In this document: one piece after another, positions 36,323-45,118 of the stretch
How positions within the stretch are numbered: the first letter of the stretch is position 1
Layout: the number at the start of each line of letters is the position of its first letter
Assembly (NCBI GenBank): GCA_030532385.1
Contig: JAUNLG010000004.1
Coordinates: 1-64,000 of the forward strand
Source of the DNA: Anaerococcus sp.
Lineage (GTDB): Bacteria; Bacillota; Clostridia; Tissierellales; Peptoniphilaceae
Reading direction: 5' to 3'
Length of the DNA: 64,000 nucleotides
Notes under the pieces: model-generated
Seen by the model: only the letters and a program-made list of their open reading frames with translations
What the model was told of the DNA's origin: nothing
Databases searched by the model: none
Made by a program: the position numbers and the translations under genes

Positions 36323-37216
36323 ATGTTTAAGAAAAATAAAAGCAAAGACCTCTACCTATCAGACCTTCAGCCCCTATCAGCTGCAGGTAAGCTAGTCTTA
36401 GGGATAAGCTATCTAATCTTATTTGTTTGGGCAGCAGTAATTCTCCTACCCCTAGCCATAATGGTAATATCATCCTTTAATGGTAACCAAGGTCAGTATA
36501 TATCAATGAATGGAGAATTTATCTTCTCCCTAAAAAACTTCAAGTATTTATTTGAAGAGACAGAATTTTTAAAATGGGTCCTAAACACCCTAAAGATTGC
36601 AACAGCAACAACAATCCTTACCCTAATCTTTGTATCCTTTACAGGCTATGCCTACTCAAGATTTAGGTTTAAGGGCAAAAAGGCAAGTCTGATAACAATA
36701 ATGCTGGTTCAAATCATTCCAGCCTTTGCAGGAATCACAGCCTATTATGCAATTCACTCCATAGTATCTGGAATAATTCCAGTCTTTTCAAGATCAGCCA
36801 TGCTAATCTTAATCTATTCGGGTGGAGCAATAGCAACAAATACCTTTATACTAAAAGGCTACCTGGATTCTATATCAAAAGAGCTAGATGAAGCAGCAAA
36901 GATAGATGGGTGCTCAAACATAGAGGTCTACAGGCTAATAATCATGCCTCTTGCCCGTCCTATGCTTGCAATAATAGCCCTCCAATGTTTTATAGGGCCT
37001 TTCTTGGATTATATGATGCCAAAAATTCTTTTGACAAATCCAAGCGATTATACCCTAGCAACAGGACTATTTACCCTAATAAGTGATGTAAGAAATATGA
37101 ACCAGCCAGCCTTTGCAGCTGGAGGATTCTTATCAGCCATCCCTGTAATGCTATTATTCTTAGTCTTACAAGATGAGCTAGTAAGTGGACTTTCCTCAGG
37201 TGCAGTTAAGGGATAG
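36323..37216 (+). CDS. MalG-like sugar ABC permease
   Basis: 297-residue permease starting at the ATG at 36323 after AGGAG, right behind the MalF-like gene. It has six helices and the EAA loop DEAAKIDGCSNIEVYRLIIMP. It forms the channel with the preceding permease. Confidence 0.92.
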   Translation: MFKKNKSKDLYLSDLQPLSAAGKLVLGISYLILFVWAAVILLPLAIMVISSFNGNQGQYISMNGEFIFSLKNFKYLFEETEFLKWVLNTLKIATATTILTLIFVSFTGYAYSRFRFKGKKASLITIMLVQIIPAFAGITAYYAIHSIVSGIIPVFSRSAMLILIYSGGAIATNTFILKGYLDSISKELDEAAKIDGCSNIEVYRLIIMPLARPMLAIIALQCFIGPFLDYMMPKILLTNPSDYTLATGLFTLISDVRNMNQPAFAAGGFLSAIPVMLLFLVLQDELVSGLSSGAVKG

Positions 37217-37224
37217 GAGTAACA

Positions 37225-38310
37225 ATGAAAGTAATATTAGATAATGTAGGAAAAAAATATGAGGGTCGTGAAAACTTTACGATCAGAAATATAAACTTAG
37301 AAATAGACGACAATGATTTTTGTGTAATCTTAGGACCGTCAGGGTGCGGAAAATCTACCCTCCTAAGGATGATAGCAGGTCTTAATTCGATTACAGAAGG
37401 AACCCTAAAGTTTAATGACAAAATAATGAATAAGGTAGAGCCAAAGGATAGAGACATTGCCATGGTCTTTCAATCCTATGCCCTCTATCCTCATATGACA
37501 GTCTATGATAACATGGCCTTTTCCCTAAATATGAAAAAAGAGAGAAAAGAAGTAATAGATAAGAGGATCCAAGATGTAGCAAAGATCCTTCAGCTAGAAG
37601 ACTACCTTTACTCAAGACCATCAGACATATCAGGTGGCCAAAGGCAAAGAGTTGCCCTAGGACGAGCTATTGCAAGAAATCCTGAAGTATTCTTGATGGA
37701 TGAGCCCCTATCTAACCTAGATGCCAAACTTCGTGAGCATATGAGAGTAGAGATAGTAAGAATCCACAACCAACTAGATACAACAAGTATCTACGTGACC
37801 CATGACCAGACAGAGGCAATGACCATGGCTACAAAGATAGTCCTTTTAGATAAGGGGGTAATCCAACAAGTAGGCCCTCCAAATGAGTTTTATCAAAGAC
37901 CAAATAACCTCTTTGTAGCAGGCTTTATAGGATCTCCAACTATGAATATCATTAAGGGGAAAATAGAGGGCGGCATCTTTGTCAATGAATCAGGTCTAGT
38001 AAAAATAAGGCCAAGTGATAAGGATAAGGACCTAATAAAAAGCTATGAGGGCAAAAATGTCTACCTAGGCATAAGGTCAGAAAGATTTATAGCTGAAAAA
38101 AGAGACTACAACCTAGTAAATGCTAACATAGAAGTAATAGAAATGCTAGGAAAAGAACAACTATTATACACAAGATTAAAGGATGGAACAGAGCTAACCA
38201 TAAGCCAACCAGGTTACTTTGAATACGCTAAGGGAGAAGACCATAACTTCACTTTAGACCCAGAAGCCCTCCACTTTTTTGACGGAGAGACTAGGGAGAG
38301 AATAAATTAG
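37225..38310 (+). CDS. MsmK/UgpC-type sugar ABC transporter ATPase
   Basis: 361 residues. ATPase domain with Walker A GPSGCGKST, signature SGGQRQR, Walker B FLMDEPLSNLDA and H-loop VTHDQTEAM. The C-terminal OB-fold domain (about 240-360) is the regulatory part of the CUT1 family. A paralogue lies at 44027-45118. CUT1 ATPases may serve several permeases. Confidence 0.94.
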   Translation: MKVILDNVGKKYEGRENFTIRNINLEIDDNDFCVILGPSGCGKSTLLRMIAGLNSITEGTLKFNDKIMNKVEPKDRDIAMVFQSYALYPHMTVYDNMAFSLNMKKERKEVIDKRIQDVAKILQLEDYLYSRPSDISGGQRQRVALGRAIARNPEVFLMDEPLSNLDAKLREHMRVEIVRIHNQLDTTSIYVTHDQTEAMTMATKIVLLDKGVIQQVGPPNEFYQRPNNLFVAGFIGSPTMNIIKGKIEGGIFVNESGLVKIRPSDKDKDLIKSYEGKNVYLGIRSERFIAEKRDYNLVNANIEVIEMLGKEQLLYTRLKDGTELTISQPGYFEYAKGEDHNFTLDPEALHFFDGETRERIN

Positions 38311-38330
38311 AAAAATAGCCTTGCAGGATG

Positions 38331-38375
38331 AGTAATTTGTTCTGTAACAACATTTATTGATATTTAATATAATAT
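38331..38375 (+). repeat. Hairpin repeat, copy 1
   Basis: TTGCAGGATGAGTAATTTGT and the following TCTGTAA resemble 39171-39215 closely. Arms TTGCAG(G/A)A and TTCTGTAA form the stem. It lies between the MsmK-like gene and the first secreted-protein module and may act as terminator. Confidence 0.6.
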
Positions 38376-38428
38376 ATAATAGTACTATAAGTGTATATCA
38401 TATTTAAATAATTAATCAAGGAGCAAAT

Positions 38429-38984
38429 ATGAGAAAGTTGATTAACCTTCTTAAGAAATCGCTTATGTTGGCGCTAGTTTTTGCTTTTTTTACTGCCTGT
38501 TGTGTTTAAAACTTCATATGCAAGTAAAATTGTAGAAGATCGAGTTGAAATTGAAGAATTTTTCGAAAAAATGGAAAATGAGACAGTTACTACAGAAGAA
38601 ATTGAATACTTTGTAGATATAATACCAGATAGTCTTAAAGATTCTATTGAAAGAGAACTATTGGAAGTTGTTTCAAAGATTAAATTTAATGAATTTGGAA
38701 GACCTTATCTTAAAGAAAATTTAACTTTTTATAATGATGCTGGAAATGATAAGGTTAAAGAGACTATTGAAAATATGAGCGAGGCTAATGCAAGAAATTT
38801 AAGATCCTTTTTAAAACAAAGGTTTGCTATAACATTAGCAGCATTAATAGAATTGCTTATAAGCCTAGGTTTTGCTTGGTTAGTTAATGAAATTTTGAAC
38901 TTTGGTGTGCGACCACCTTGTCAAAAATATAGTGATACGAATTCTATTTTTAGAAAATATTGTAAAACAATGGGGTCTATATAA
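38429..38984 (+). pseudogene. Unrecognised secreted protein, frameshifted in a T7 run
   Basis: AAGGAG precedes an ATG at 38429 that opens a signal peptide (MRKLINLLKKSLMLALVFAFF). The frame ends after 26 codons, but one extra T in the run at 38485-38491 would lead into LLPVVFKTSYA and a mature protein of about 150 residues ending at 38984. The mature part is acidic at first (VEDRVEIEEFFEKMENE), with a hydrophobic helix at the end (ITLAALIELLISLGFAWLV) and two Cys in the tail. The family is unknown. The next gene overlaps the stop (TAATG). Either inactivated, phase-variable or a sequencing slip. Confidence 0.6.
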
Positions 38985-39148
38985 TGTTTAACCTTGTGAA
39001 AATTTTATTATTTACAATACTTATGTTTTTAATTGTGGAAATATTATTTTTTCTTTTAAGAGGAAATTTAAAACAATATGAATCTAATAGAAAATCAAAA
39101 AATATAATAACTATTGCATTTGCATTGTTTTTTGCATATTCAATTTAG
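38984..39148 (+). CDS. 54-residue two-helix membrane protein
   Basis: ATG overlaps the stop of the secreted-protein gene. Two hydrophobic helices (about 4-25 and 41-53) flank a basic loop (RGNLKQYESNRKSKN). No family recognised. By layout it is the membrane partner of the secreted protein, similar in arrangement to 39893-40207. Confidence 0.6.
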   Translation: MFNLVKILLFTILMFLIVEILFFLLRGNLKQYESNRKSKNIITIAFALFFAYSI

Positions 39149-39170
39149 AGAATAATAAAGTTTGATGGTT

Positions 39171-39215
39171 TTGCAGAATGAGTACTTTGTTCTGTAATGC
39201 CATCTTTTGTTATTT
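39171..39215 (+). repeat. Hairpin repeat, copy 2
   Basis: TTGCAGAATGAGTACTTTGT and TCTGTAA, nearly identical to 38331-38375. Here the stem is longer because flanking GATGG pairs with CCATC and a T-rich tail follows, so it can terminate the first module. Confidence 0.65.
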
Positions 39216-39228
39216 AAGTTTATTTTAA

Positions 39229-39277
39229 AAAGCACCTTTTAAATCAAAGGTTAGCCATAAGCTGGTGTTTTTTCTTA
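39229..39277 (+). terminator. Hairpin with T run before the second module
   Basis: AAAAAGCACC and GGTGTTTTTT arms enclose about 28 bases and end in T6. It separates the first module from the promoter region of the second. Confidence 0.55.
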
Positions 39278-39407
39278 TAAAAAAATACTACTTTGGTATA
39301 TTTTAAAAGTTGTACTTATATTATATATAAAACATATATGATGAAACTAAAATTTACTGGGTATAAATATAATAATAGAGAAGAAGATATTGTATAAAGG
39401 AGAGTAT

Positions 39408-39896
39408 ATGAAATCAAAAATGAAGATGTTTCTATCAATTTTATCATCTGTTACTATATTTACAATGTTCGCAAATCCTGTTTTTGCAAATGGTCAAACC
39501 AAGGTAAGTAACAAAAGTATTGTGAGCTTAGATTCGTGGGCTGGAAGGCTTGGTGGAAATGGTGATGGATCGGAGGAGTACTTAGAAGGATCTTTCGGTC
39601 AGATGAATGGTCCTTATAAGAAGATAGGTAGCACAACAGGAAAAGTTGTTGATTTTAATAATACTAGAGATATTGCTACAGGCATTACATTTTCTATAGC
39701 TACTGGGAGGATCCCAAGTAAGGTACTATCAATAAGCACAAGTACAGCTTTATCGATGTTAAATGACCATATAGAGGGAATTTATTATAAGACAACTACA
39801 TACGTTTCTGGTAGGAGGGCTAAACTTGCTATACAAACATATAGCGATGAAACTATGACAGAACCTTATAAATATTATGAAGAAATAAAAAAATGA
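39408..39896 (+). CDS. Secreted protein of unknown family, 162 residues
   Basis: Starts at the ATG at 39408 after AAAGGAGAG. A signal peptide (MKSKMKMFLSILSSVTIF) is cut after about residue 26 (PVFA). The mature protein is Gly/Ser/Thr-rich (DSWAGRLGGNGDGSEEYLEG, GPYKKIGSTTGKVVDFNNT) and lacks Cys. It looks like a small folded extracellular protein. No family recognised. The stop overlaps the next ATG by four bases (ATGA), so it is made together with a small membrane protein, as in bacteriocin/immunity pairs. Confidence 0.75.
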   Translation: MKSKMKMFLSILSSVTIFTMFANPVFANGQTKVSNKSIVSLDSWAGRLGGNGDGSEEYLEGSFGQMNGPYKKIGSTTGKVVDFNNTRDIATGITFSIATGRIPSKVLSISTSTALSMLNDHIEGIYYKTTTYVSGRRAKLAIQTYSDETMTEPYKYYEEIKK

Positions 39897-40207
39897 TAAG
39901 TTCATTAAAAAAACTATGCAGGAGATTTTATTATCTGAGTGAGTTTAAAAAGTATACGATTAGAGTTTTATTATCTCTAATTGTGCTTTTTGTCTTTCGT
40001 ATATATTTAGGGATATATTATATATTTCTGCCATTTACATTTTCTATTTGGATTTGTCTTAGACTGTGTCCGCTTGTTCTGATACAAGAAGAGATTATGG
40101 AAAAGGAAAATCTTAGCAAAAAAGAAGTAGATTTGGAAATATATGAAAGTATAGGAACCTTAGTAGTTTTACTTCTAATTTTTGTTCTTGCGACATTGCT
40201 TAAATAG
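39893..40207 (+). CDS. Small membrane protein coupled to the secreted protein
   Basis: 104 residues with two closely spaced helices (about 22-60) and one C-terminal helix (about 85-103); the loop is acidic (EEIMEKENLSKKEVDLEIYE). No family recognised. Coupled to the upstream gene by an ATGA overlap. Possible immunity, anchor or export partner. Confidence 0.7.
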   Translation: MISSLKKLCRRFYYLSEFKKYTIRVLLSLIVLFVFRIYLGIYYIFLPFTFSIWICLRLCPLVLIQEEIMEKENLSKKEVDLEIYESIGTLVVLLLIFVLATLLK

Positions 40208-40317
40208 ATCTCATGTAATTTCTTTAAATACGGTGTATTTATATTATCTCATTTGCAAGTAAAATTTCACATAATGAATCAAAAAATGTAGTAATTAAAT
40301 CTTAAGATTTTATACAT

Positions 40318-40782
40318 TTATTCTCTGTATTTAGCGTTTTCTAAATCTAAAAGTTTCTTTTTTGTATCAAGTCCATAGGCGAACCCCTTAAGTTTATGAT
40401 CAGATCCAAGAACTCTATGACAGGGATAGATGATCGGGTAGGGATTTGAGTTTAAAGCATTTCCAACAGCTCTATATGATTTATCTCTTCCTATAGACTT
40501 TGCTATATCTTTGTAAGTAGAAGTTTTTCCATAAGGGATTTTTAAAAGAGAATCAAGTACATCTTTTTTAAATCCTTCATGTATTTCTTCTAAATGATTA
40601 AAGCATGTAAATTGCATGCGTCTTCCTTCCAAATATTGTTCAATTTCCAAAAAGACATTATCTGTCATCTGACTTTTTAAGTTTTCTTCTAATATTTCAT
40701 CTACTAGTTGAATCTTTTTGATTTTTCTATCATATGTTATTTTTATAATTCCAAGATAAGTTTCATAAAAGGCATTCATCAT
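40318..40782 (-). CDS. ogt: Methylated-DNA-protein-cysteine methyltransferase
   Basis: 154-residue suicide repair protein for O6-alkylguanine. The active site is PCHRVLG with the acceptor Cys; the helix-turn-helix part (IPYGKTSTYKDIAKSIG, SYRAVGNALNSNPYPIIYP) precedes it. ATGATG at the start leaves one codon of ambiguity, and no strong ribosome-binding site is seen. Single gene, convergent with the secreted-protein module. Confidence 0.93.
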   Translation of the reverse strand: MMNAFYETYLGIIKITYDRKIKKIQLVDEILEENLKSQMTDNVFLEIEQYLEGRRMQFTCFNHLEEIHEGFKKDVLDSLLKIPYGKTSTYKDIAKSIGRDKSYRAVGNALNSNPYPIIYPCHRVLGSDHKLKGFAYGLDTKKKLLDLENAKYRE

Positions 40783-40862
40783 AGTCTTATTATATGAGTA
40801 ATAGCGTTAAAAGTGTATAGTAAAGGTAGTTTTTTGAAAGTAAAAGATGTTTGGAGGATTTT

Positions 40863-42233
40863 TTGGCAAAAGTTAAAAAAGTTTACGAGTGTAGTGAATG
40901 TGGCCACAGGCAGGCCCTTTGGGCAGGCCAATGTCCTAATTGCAAGAAGTGGGGATCTCTTAGGGAGATTACTGTCAAAGAAGAAAAGAAAAAGATAGAA
41001 ACTCTTGTTTCTGATAAGAATGCCAAAAGGCTTAATTCTATAGCCAAGGATACTTCCTTAAGGATAAAGTCTTCTTACGGGGAGTTTGATAGGGTATTAG
41101 GTGGAGGACTTGTTAGAGATTCTGTTTCAATCCTTACAGCAAGGCCTGGGGCAGGTAAGTCCACCCTCTTGCTTCAATTATCCAAGTCTTATGCAGACCT
41201 AGGCCTTAAGGTTATCTATATTTCTGGAGAAGAAAGTGAAAGTCAGATTAAGTCAAGGGCTGATAGGATTATGGATAAGGTAGCTGATAACATCTGGATT
41301 CTTTCTACTAATTCTATGGACCTTGCCATAAAGGAGATTGAGGCACTTGATGCTGATATTATCTTTCTTGATTCTATCCAGACCTTTAGCCTAATGGAAT
41401 TTGACAATAAACCAGGAAGTCCAACCCAGACTATAGAAGTTGCCAACAAGGCTGTTGAACTAGCTAAGGATGGCCCTAAGAAAAGGGCCCTTATTATGAT
41501 AGGCCACATGACCAAAAAGGGTGAGATGGCAGGGCTTAGGACCCTGGAGCACTTGGTAGATACAGTCCTTATATTGGATGGAGAGAGTGATGAAGACCTT
41601 AGGGTTTTGACTACTAGCAAAAATAGGTTTGGTAGAACTGGAGAGATCGGTTTATTTTCTATGAGAGAAGATGGTCTTGTTGAAATAAAAGATCCTAGCC
41701 TATATTTTATTACCAAAAGAGATGAGCCAATAGAAGGATCAGCCATAGCTGTAAGTAAGGAGGGAAGTAGGCTGCTTGAAGTGGAGATTGAGTCCTTGGT
41801 TTCTAAGTCCTTTACCCCTTATCCACAAAGGATAGGAGATTCCCTAAGGAGGGATGATTTAAATACCCTTATATCTATCCTTGAGCAAAGGGCAGGCCTT
41901 AACCTTTATGACCTAAATGTGATTATAAAGACGACAGGTGGCCTTAAACTTAGCAAGCCTAGTGTAAACCTTGCTATAATGATCTCTATTGCCTCATCCT
42001 TACTTAAGGTTCCTATTTCTCCAAAGACTGTTTTTATAGCAGAAGTCGGTCTTACAGGGGAGCTTAAGAAGGTTCCATCTATAAATCAAAGGCTAAAAGA
42101 GCTAGAAAGATTGGGCTATGAGAGGGCCTTTGTAGCCAAAGGGTCAGTTGATGCTAAGGACTTTAAGGGCCTTAAAGTCTTTCAACTTTCAAATATAGAC
42201 CAGGTCATAAGAGAAGTTCTTGGACAAAGATAA
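40863..42233 (+). CDS. radA: DNA repair protein RadA/Sms
   Basis: 456 residues from TTG at 40863, chosen because GGAGG lies six bases before it and MAKVKKVYECSECGH is the family N-terminus. It has a C4 zinc finger (CSECG, CPNCK), RecA-like ATPase (Walker A RPGAGKST), the RadA-specific KNRFG motif and a C-terminal LonP-like domain (about 285-455). It helps branch migration in recombinational repair. Confidence 0.95.
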   Translation: MAKVKKVYECSECGHRQALWAGQCPNCKKWGSLREITVKEEKKKIETLVSDKNAKRLNSIAKDTSLRIKSSYGEFDRVLGGGLVRDSVSILTARPGAGKSTLLLQLSKSYADLGLKVIYISGEESESQIKSRADRIMDKVADNIWILSTNSMDLAIKEIEALDADIIFLDSIQTFSLMEFDNKPGSPTQTIEVANKAVELAKDGPKKRALIMIGHMTKKGEMAGLRTLEHLVDTVLILDGESDEDLRVLTTSKNRFGRTGEIGLFSMREDGLVEIKDPSLYFITKRDEPIEGSAIAVSKEGSRLLEVEIESLVSKSFTPYPQRIGDSLRRDDLNTLISILEQRAGLNLYDLNVIIKTTGGLKLSKPSVNLAIMISIASSLLKVPISPKTVFIAEVGLTGELKKVPSINQRLKELERLGYERAFVAKGSVDAKDFKGLKVFQLSNIDQVIREVLGQR

Positions 42234-42371
42234 GGCTTTGGCAAAATGAAAAGAAATTTAAAAAGTCTTCATAAAATTAACAAAATGCCTAAGAAATTCA
42301 TTAATAGTGTAAATATTTGCATAATTTAGTAGATGTAGTATAATTAAAGAGCAAAAGAAAAGGAGAGATAT

Positions 42372-42782
42372 ATGAAAAATTTAAAATCATTTGCAGCAAT
42401 AGCTGCCCTAGCATTTACTCTTTCAGCATGTGGAAATAATGCTGACGATGCTAATACAGAAGATACAGCAACAGAAACTACTACTGAAGAAACAGAAGAA
42501 GAAACAACTGAAGCTGTTGAAGGTGAAAAAGTAGGAGAAGCAACAGGCCAAGGTTACGGTGGAGAAATGAAAGTTACTGTAACAATGGATGGAGAAACAA
42601 TCAAAGACATCAAGGTTGACCATGAAGAAACTGAAGATGTTGGAGGAGAAGCTGTACCAGAATTAGTTGATGCAATCATTGCAAATAATGGAACAGAAGG
42701 CGTTGACAATGTATCTGGAGCTACTGTAACAAGTGAAGCTTTAAAGGCTGCAGTAGATGAGGCTATAGCAAACGCTCAATAA
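42372..42782 (+). CDS. FMN-binding-domain lipoprotein
   Basis: 136 residues. The signal peptide ends in lipobox LSAC; a Thr/Glu-rich linker (about 22-48) leads to an FMN-bind domain (about 55-136) with the flavinylation motif SGATVTS, where the second Thr would carry FMN. Such lipoproteins take electrons at the outer face in flavin-based extracellular electron transfer. The Thr/Glu linker suggests a tether at the cell wall. GGAGAG precedes the ATG. Confidence 0.88.
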   Translation: MKNLKSFAAIAALAFTLSACGNNADDANTEDTATETTTEETEEETTEAVEGEKVGEATGQGYGGEMKVTVTMDGETIKDIKVDHEETEDVGGEAVPELVDAIIANNGTEGVDNVSGATVTSEALKAAVDEAIANAQ

Positions 42783-42800
42783 TATAAGAAAAATTAGAGG

Positions 42801-42828
42801 CTACCAGGAATTTCCTGGTAGTTTTTTT
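42801..42828 (+). terminator. Intrinsic terminator
   Basis: CTACCAGGAA and TTCCTGGTAG form a compact hairpin followed by T7; ends the FMN-lipoprotein gene. Confidence 0.9.
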
Positions 42829-42898
42829 GTGGCTAAATTTCACATTTCCTATCTTTTATAATAAGATAGAAGAGAGGATTTTTTATAAAGGAGATTTG

Positions 42899-43843
42899 AT
42901 GAAAGATATTTTATTTTTAAAAGGAAAATTTCAGGAGAAGATCTGGGGAGGATCAAGGCTTAAAGATGAGTTCGCCTACCCTATTCCAAATGAAAAGATT
43001 GGGGAGTATTGGGCTATATCTGATATGGATAAGATGAGCTCAACGATTATTAATGGAGACTATAAGGGATTAAGCCTAAGAGAGGTCTATAGGAAGGATA
43101 AGGAGCTTTTTGGAAATCCAACTGGCAAGTCTTTTCCTCTTTTAGTAAAGATTATAGATGCAAGCGATGATCTATCTATCCAAGTCCACCCTGATGATAA
43201 GATGGCAAGTAAGCTAGAGGGTTCTAGGGGAAAAACTGAATGCTGGTATATACTAAATGATAAGCCAAGCTCTATTATCTATGGCCTTAAGGTTGATGAT
43301 AAGAAAGAAGCTGTAGACCTAATTGATCAAAAACGTTGGGATGACTTACTAAGGGATGTTCCTACAAAAAAGGGAGATTTCTTTTTCGTAAGGGCAGGGA
43401 CAGTCCATGCTATAAAAAAGGGATCCTTAATCCTTGAAATCCAACAGGCAAGTGATATAACCTATAGGCTTTATGACTACGATAGGAAGGGTAAGGATGG
43501 CAAGCTTAGGGACCTTCATATAGAAAAGTCAAAGGAAGCTATAAAGATTTTAGATAATAAAGAAGAGATCAGGACCCTTACTGATGGTGACCTTAACTTA
43601 AGGATTTTAACTGATAATGAATATTTTAAGGTTTTAGAGAAAAAACTTACAGGGACCTATAATTTTACTAAAGAAAATCCTTATAGTCTTTTTGCTTGTA
43701 TTGATGGAGAAGGTCAGATAGGTCTTGGCCAAAATTCCTACAAAATAGGTAAAGGAGATTTCTTTATTTTGACAAACTTATGCAAAAATTATACTATAGA
43801 AGGTAGTTTGACTTTAGTGGAGGCTATAGGTAAAAACAGCTAG
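42899..43843 (+). CDS. manA: Class I mannose-6-phosphate isomerase
   Basis: 314 residues from the ATG at 42899 after AAAGGAG. Zinc ligands lie in QVHPDDKMA and GKTECWYIL, and the C-terminal His in AGTVHAI. Interconverts mannose 6-phosphate and fructose 6-phosphate. It stands just before the glycan-degradation locus, which would release mannose. Confidence 0.94.
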   Translation: MKDILFLKGKFQEKIWGGSRLKDEFAYPIPNEKIGEYWAISDMDKMSSTIINGDYKGLSLREVYRKDKELFGNPTGKSFPLLVKIIDASDDLSIQVHPDDKMASKLEGSRGKTECWYILNDKPSSIIYGLKVDDKKEAVDLIDQKRWDDLLRDVPTKKGDFFFVRAGTVHAIKKGSLILEIQQASDITYRLYDYDRKGKDGKLRDLHIEKSKEAIKILDNKEEIRTLTDGDLNLRILTDNEYFKVLEKKLTGTYNFTKENPYSLFACIDGEGQIGLGQNSYKIGKGDFFILTNLCKNYTIEGSLTLVEAIGKNS

Positions 43844-43862
43844 ACGTTTTCAAAAATAAAAA

Positions 43863-43878
43863 ATGAAAATATTTTCAT
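43863..43878. promoter_or_regulatory. Perfect 16-base palindrome ATGAAAATATTTTCAT
   Basis: Lies 20 bases after manA and about 150 before the MsmK-like gene. It shares the TGAAA/TTTCA half-sites with the palindrome at 49313-49332. Candidate operator for a sugar-responsive regulator; the RpiR protein at 54564-55295 is the nearest one. Confidence 0.45.
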
Positions 43879-43885
43879 AAATAGC

Positions 43886-43952
43886 AAGCTGAAAAACGCC
43901 TGGGTGAAAATGCGTTTATTTCAACATTTAGCTTGCTTTTTATTTTGTTTTA
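43886..43952 (+). terminator. Compound hairpin between manA and the msmK-like gene
   Basis: Outer arms AGCAAGCT and AGCTTGCT enclose an inner pair AACGC/GCGTT; TTTTTATTTTG follows. Acts as terminator for manA. Confidence 0.7.
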
Positions 43953-44026
43953 TTATAGAATAATTGTAGCGAGATACTTAGAATTGTTTAGAAAATCCTT
44001 TTCAAAAGGACTTTGTAGGAGATAAT

Positions 44027-45118
44027 ATGGCAAATTTGAAATTAGAACACATAGATAAAATTTATCCTAATGGTGTTCAAGCAGTATTTGACTTTAATTT
44101 AGATATAAAGGATAAGGAATTTATAGTTTTTGTTGGTCCTTCAGGTTGTGGTAAGTCTACAACCCTTAGGATGATTGCAGGTCTTGAGGAGATTTCTGAT
44201 GGAAGTCTTTACATAGATGGAGAATTAATGAATGAGGTTAGTCCTAAGGATAGGAATATAGCCATGGTTTTCCAAAACTATGCCCTTTATCCTCACATGA
44301 CAGTCTTTGATAATATGGCTTTTGGCCTTAAGCTTTCTAAGGTTGATAAAAAAGAGATTGAGAAAAAGGTTCAAAGAGCAGCCCAAATGCTCCAGCTGGA
44401 AAAGCTTCTTGATAGAAAGCCAGCTGCCCTATCAGGTGGTCAAAGGCAAAGGGTAGCCCTAGGTAGGGCTATAGTCAGGGAAGCTGATATCTTCCTTATG
44501 GATGAGCCTTTAAGTAACCTTGATGCTAAGCTTAGGGTGGCTATGAGAACTGAAATATCAAAGATCCACGACCAATTAGACACAACTACCATCTATGTAA
44601 CCCACGATCAGACAGAGGCTATGTCTATGGCTACTAGGATTGTTGTTATGAAAGATGGCTATATCCAACAGGTAGGAAGTCCTGAAGAAATTTATGATAG
44701 GCCAGCTAATGTCTTTGTGGCAAACTTTATCGGATCACCTCCAATGAATTTCTTTAATGGTAAGCTTAAAGACTCTATTATTAGCTTTGGTTCTGATACT
44801 ATTCCTGTTAGAGATGAGGATAAAGATCTTATGAGAGCCTATGAGGGTAAGGATATTATAGTTGGCATAAGGCCAGAATCCTTTACAGTAAATAGGGGAG
44901 AGAAGCTAGATACTTCTATTGAGGCAGTTATTGAAAATATAGAAATGCTAGGGGATGAATCTATCCTTTATGCTGATGCCAAGGAAGCTGCTAGTCAAAT
45001 AGCTGTAAAAGTCCAAGGCAAGTTTAAGGGCCTTAATAAAAACGATAAGATTTACCTAGATGTAAACCTTGATGAGGTCCATTTATTTGATAAAGAAAGC
45101 CAAATGAGAATAGTCTAA
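44027..45118 (+). CDS. MsmK/UgpC-type ABC ATPase, second copy
   Basis: 363 residues with Walker A GPSGCGKST, SGGQRQR, FLMDEPLSNLDA and the C-terminal OB-fold domain. GTAGGAG precedes the ATG. First gene of the glycan importer operon; its stop overlaps the next start. Such genes are rarely inside LplABC-type operons, which usually borrow MsmK, so this import system seems self-sufficient. Confidence 0.94.
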   Translation: MANLKLEHIDKIYPNGVQAVFDFNLDIKDKEFIVFVGPSGCGKSTTLRMIAGLEEISDGSLYIDGELMNEVSPKDRNIAMVFQNYALYPHMTVFDNMAFGLKLSKVDKKEIEKKVQRAAQMLQLEKLLDRKPAALSGGQRQRVALGRAIVREADIFLMDEPLSNLDAKLRVAMRTEISKIHDQLDTTTIYVTHDQTEAMSMATRIVVMKDGYIQQVGSPEEIYDRPANVFVANFIGSPPMNFFNGKLKDSIISFGSDTIPVRDEDKDLMRAYEGKDIIVGIRPESFTVNRGEKLDTSIEAVIENIEMLGDESILYADAKEAASQIAVKVQGKFKGLNKNDKIYLDVNLDEVHLFDKESQMRIV

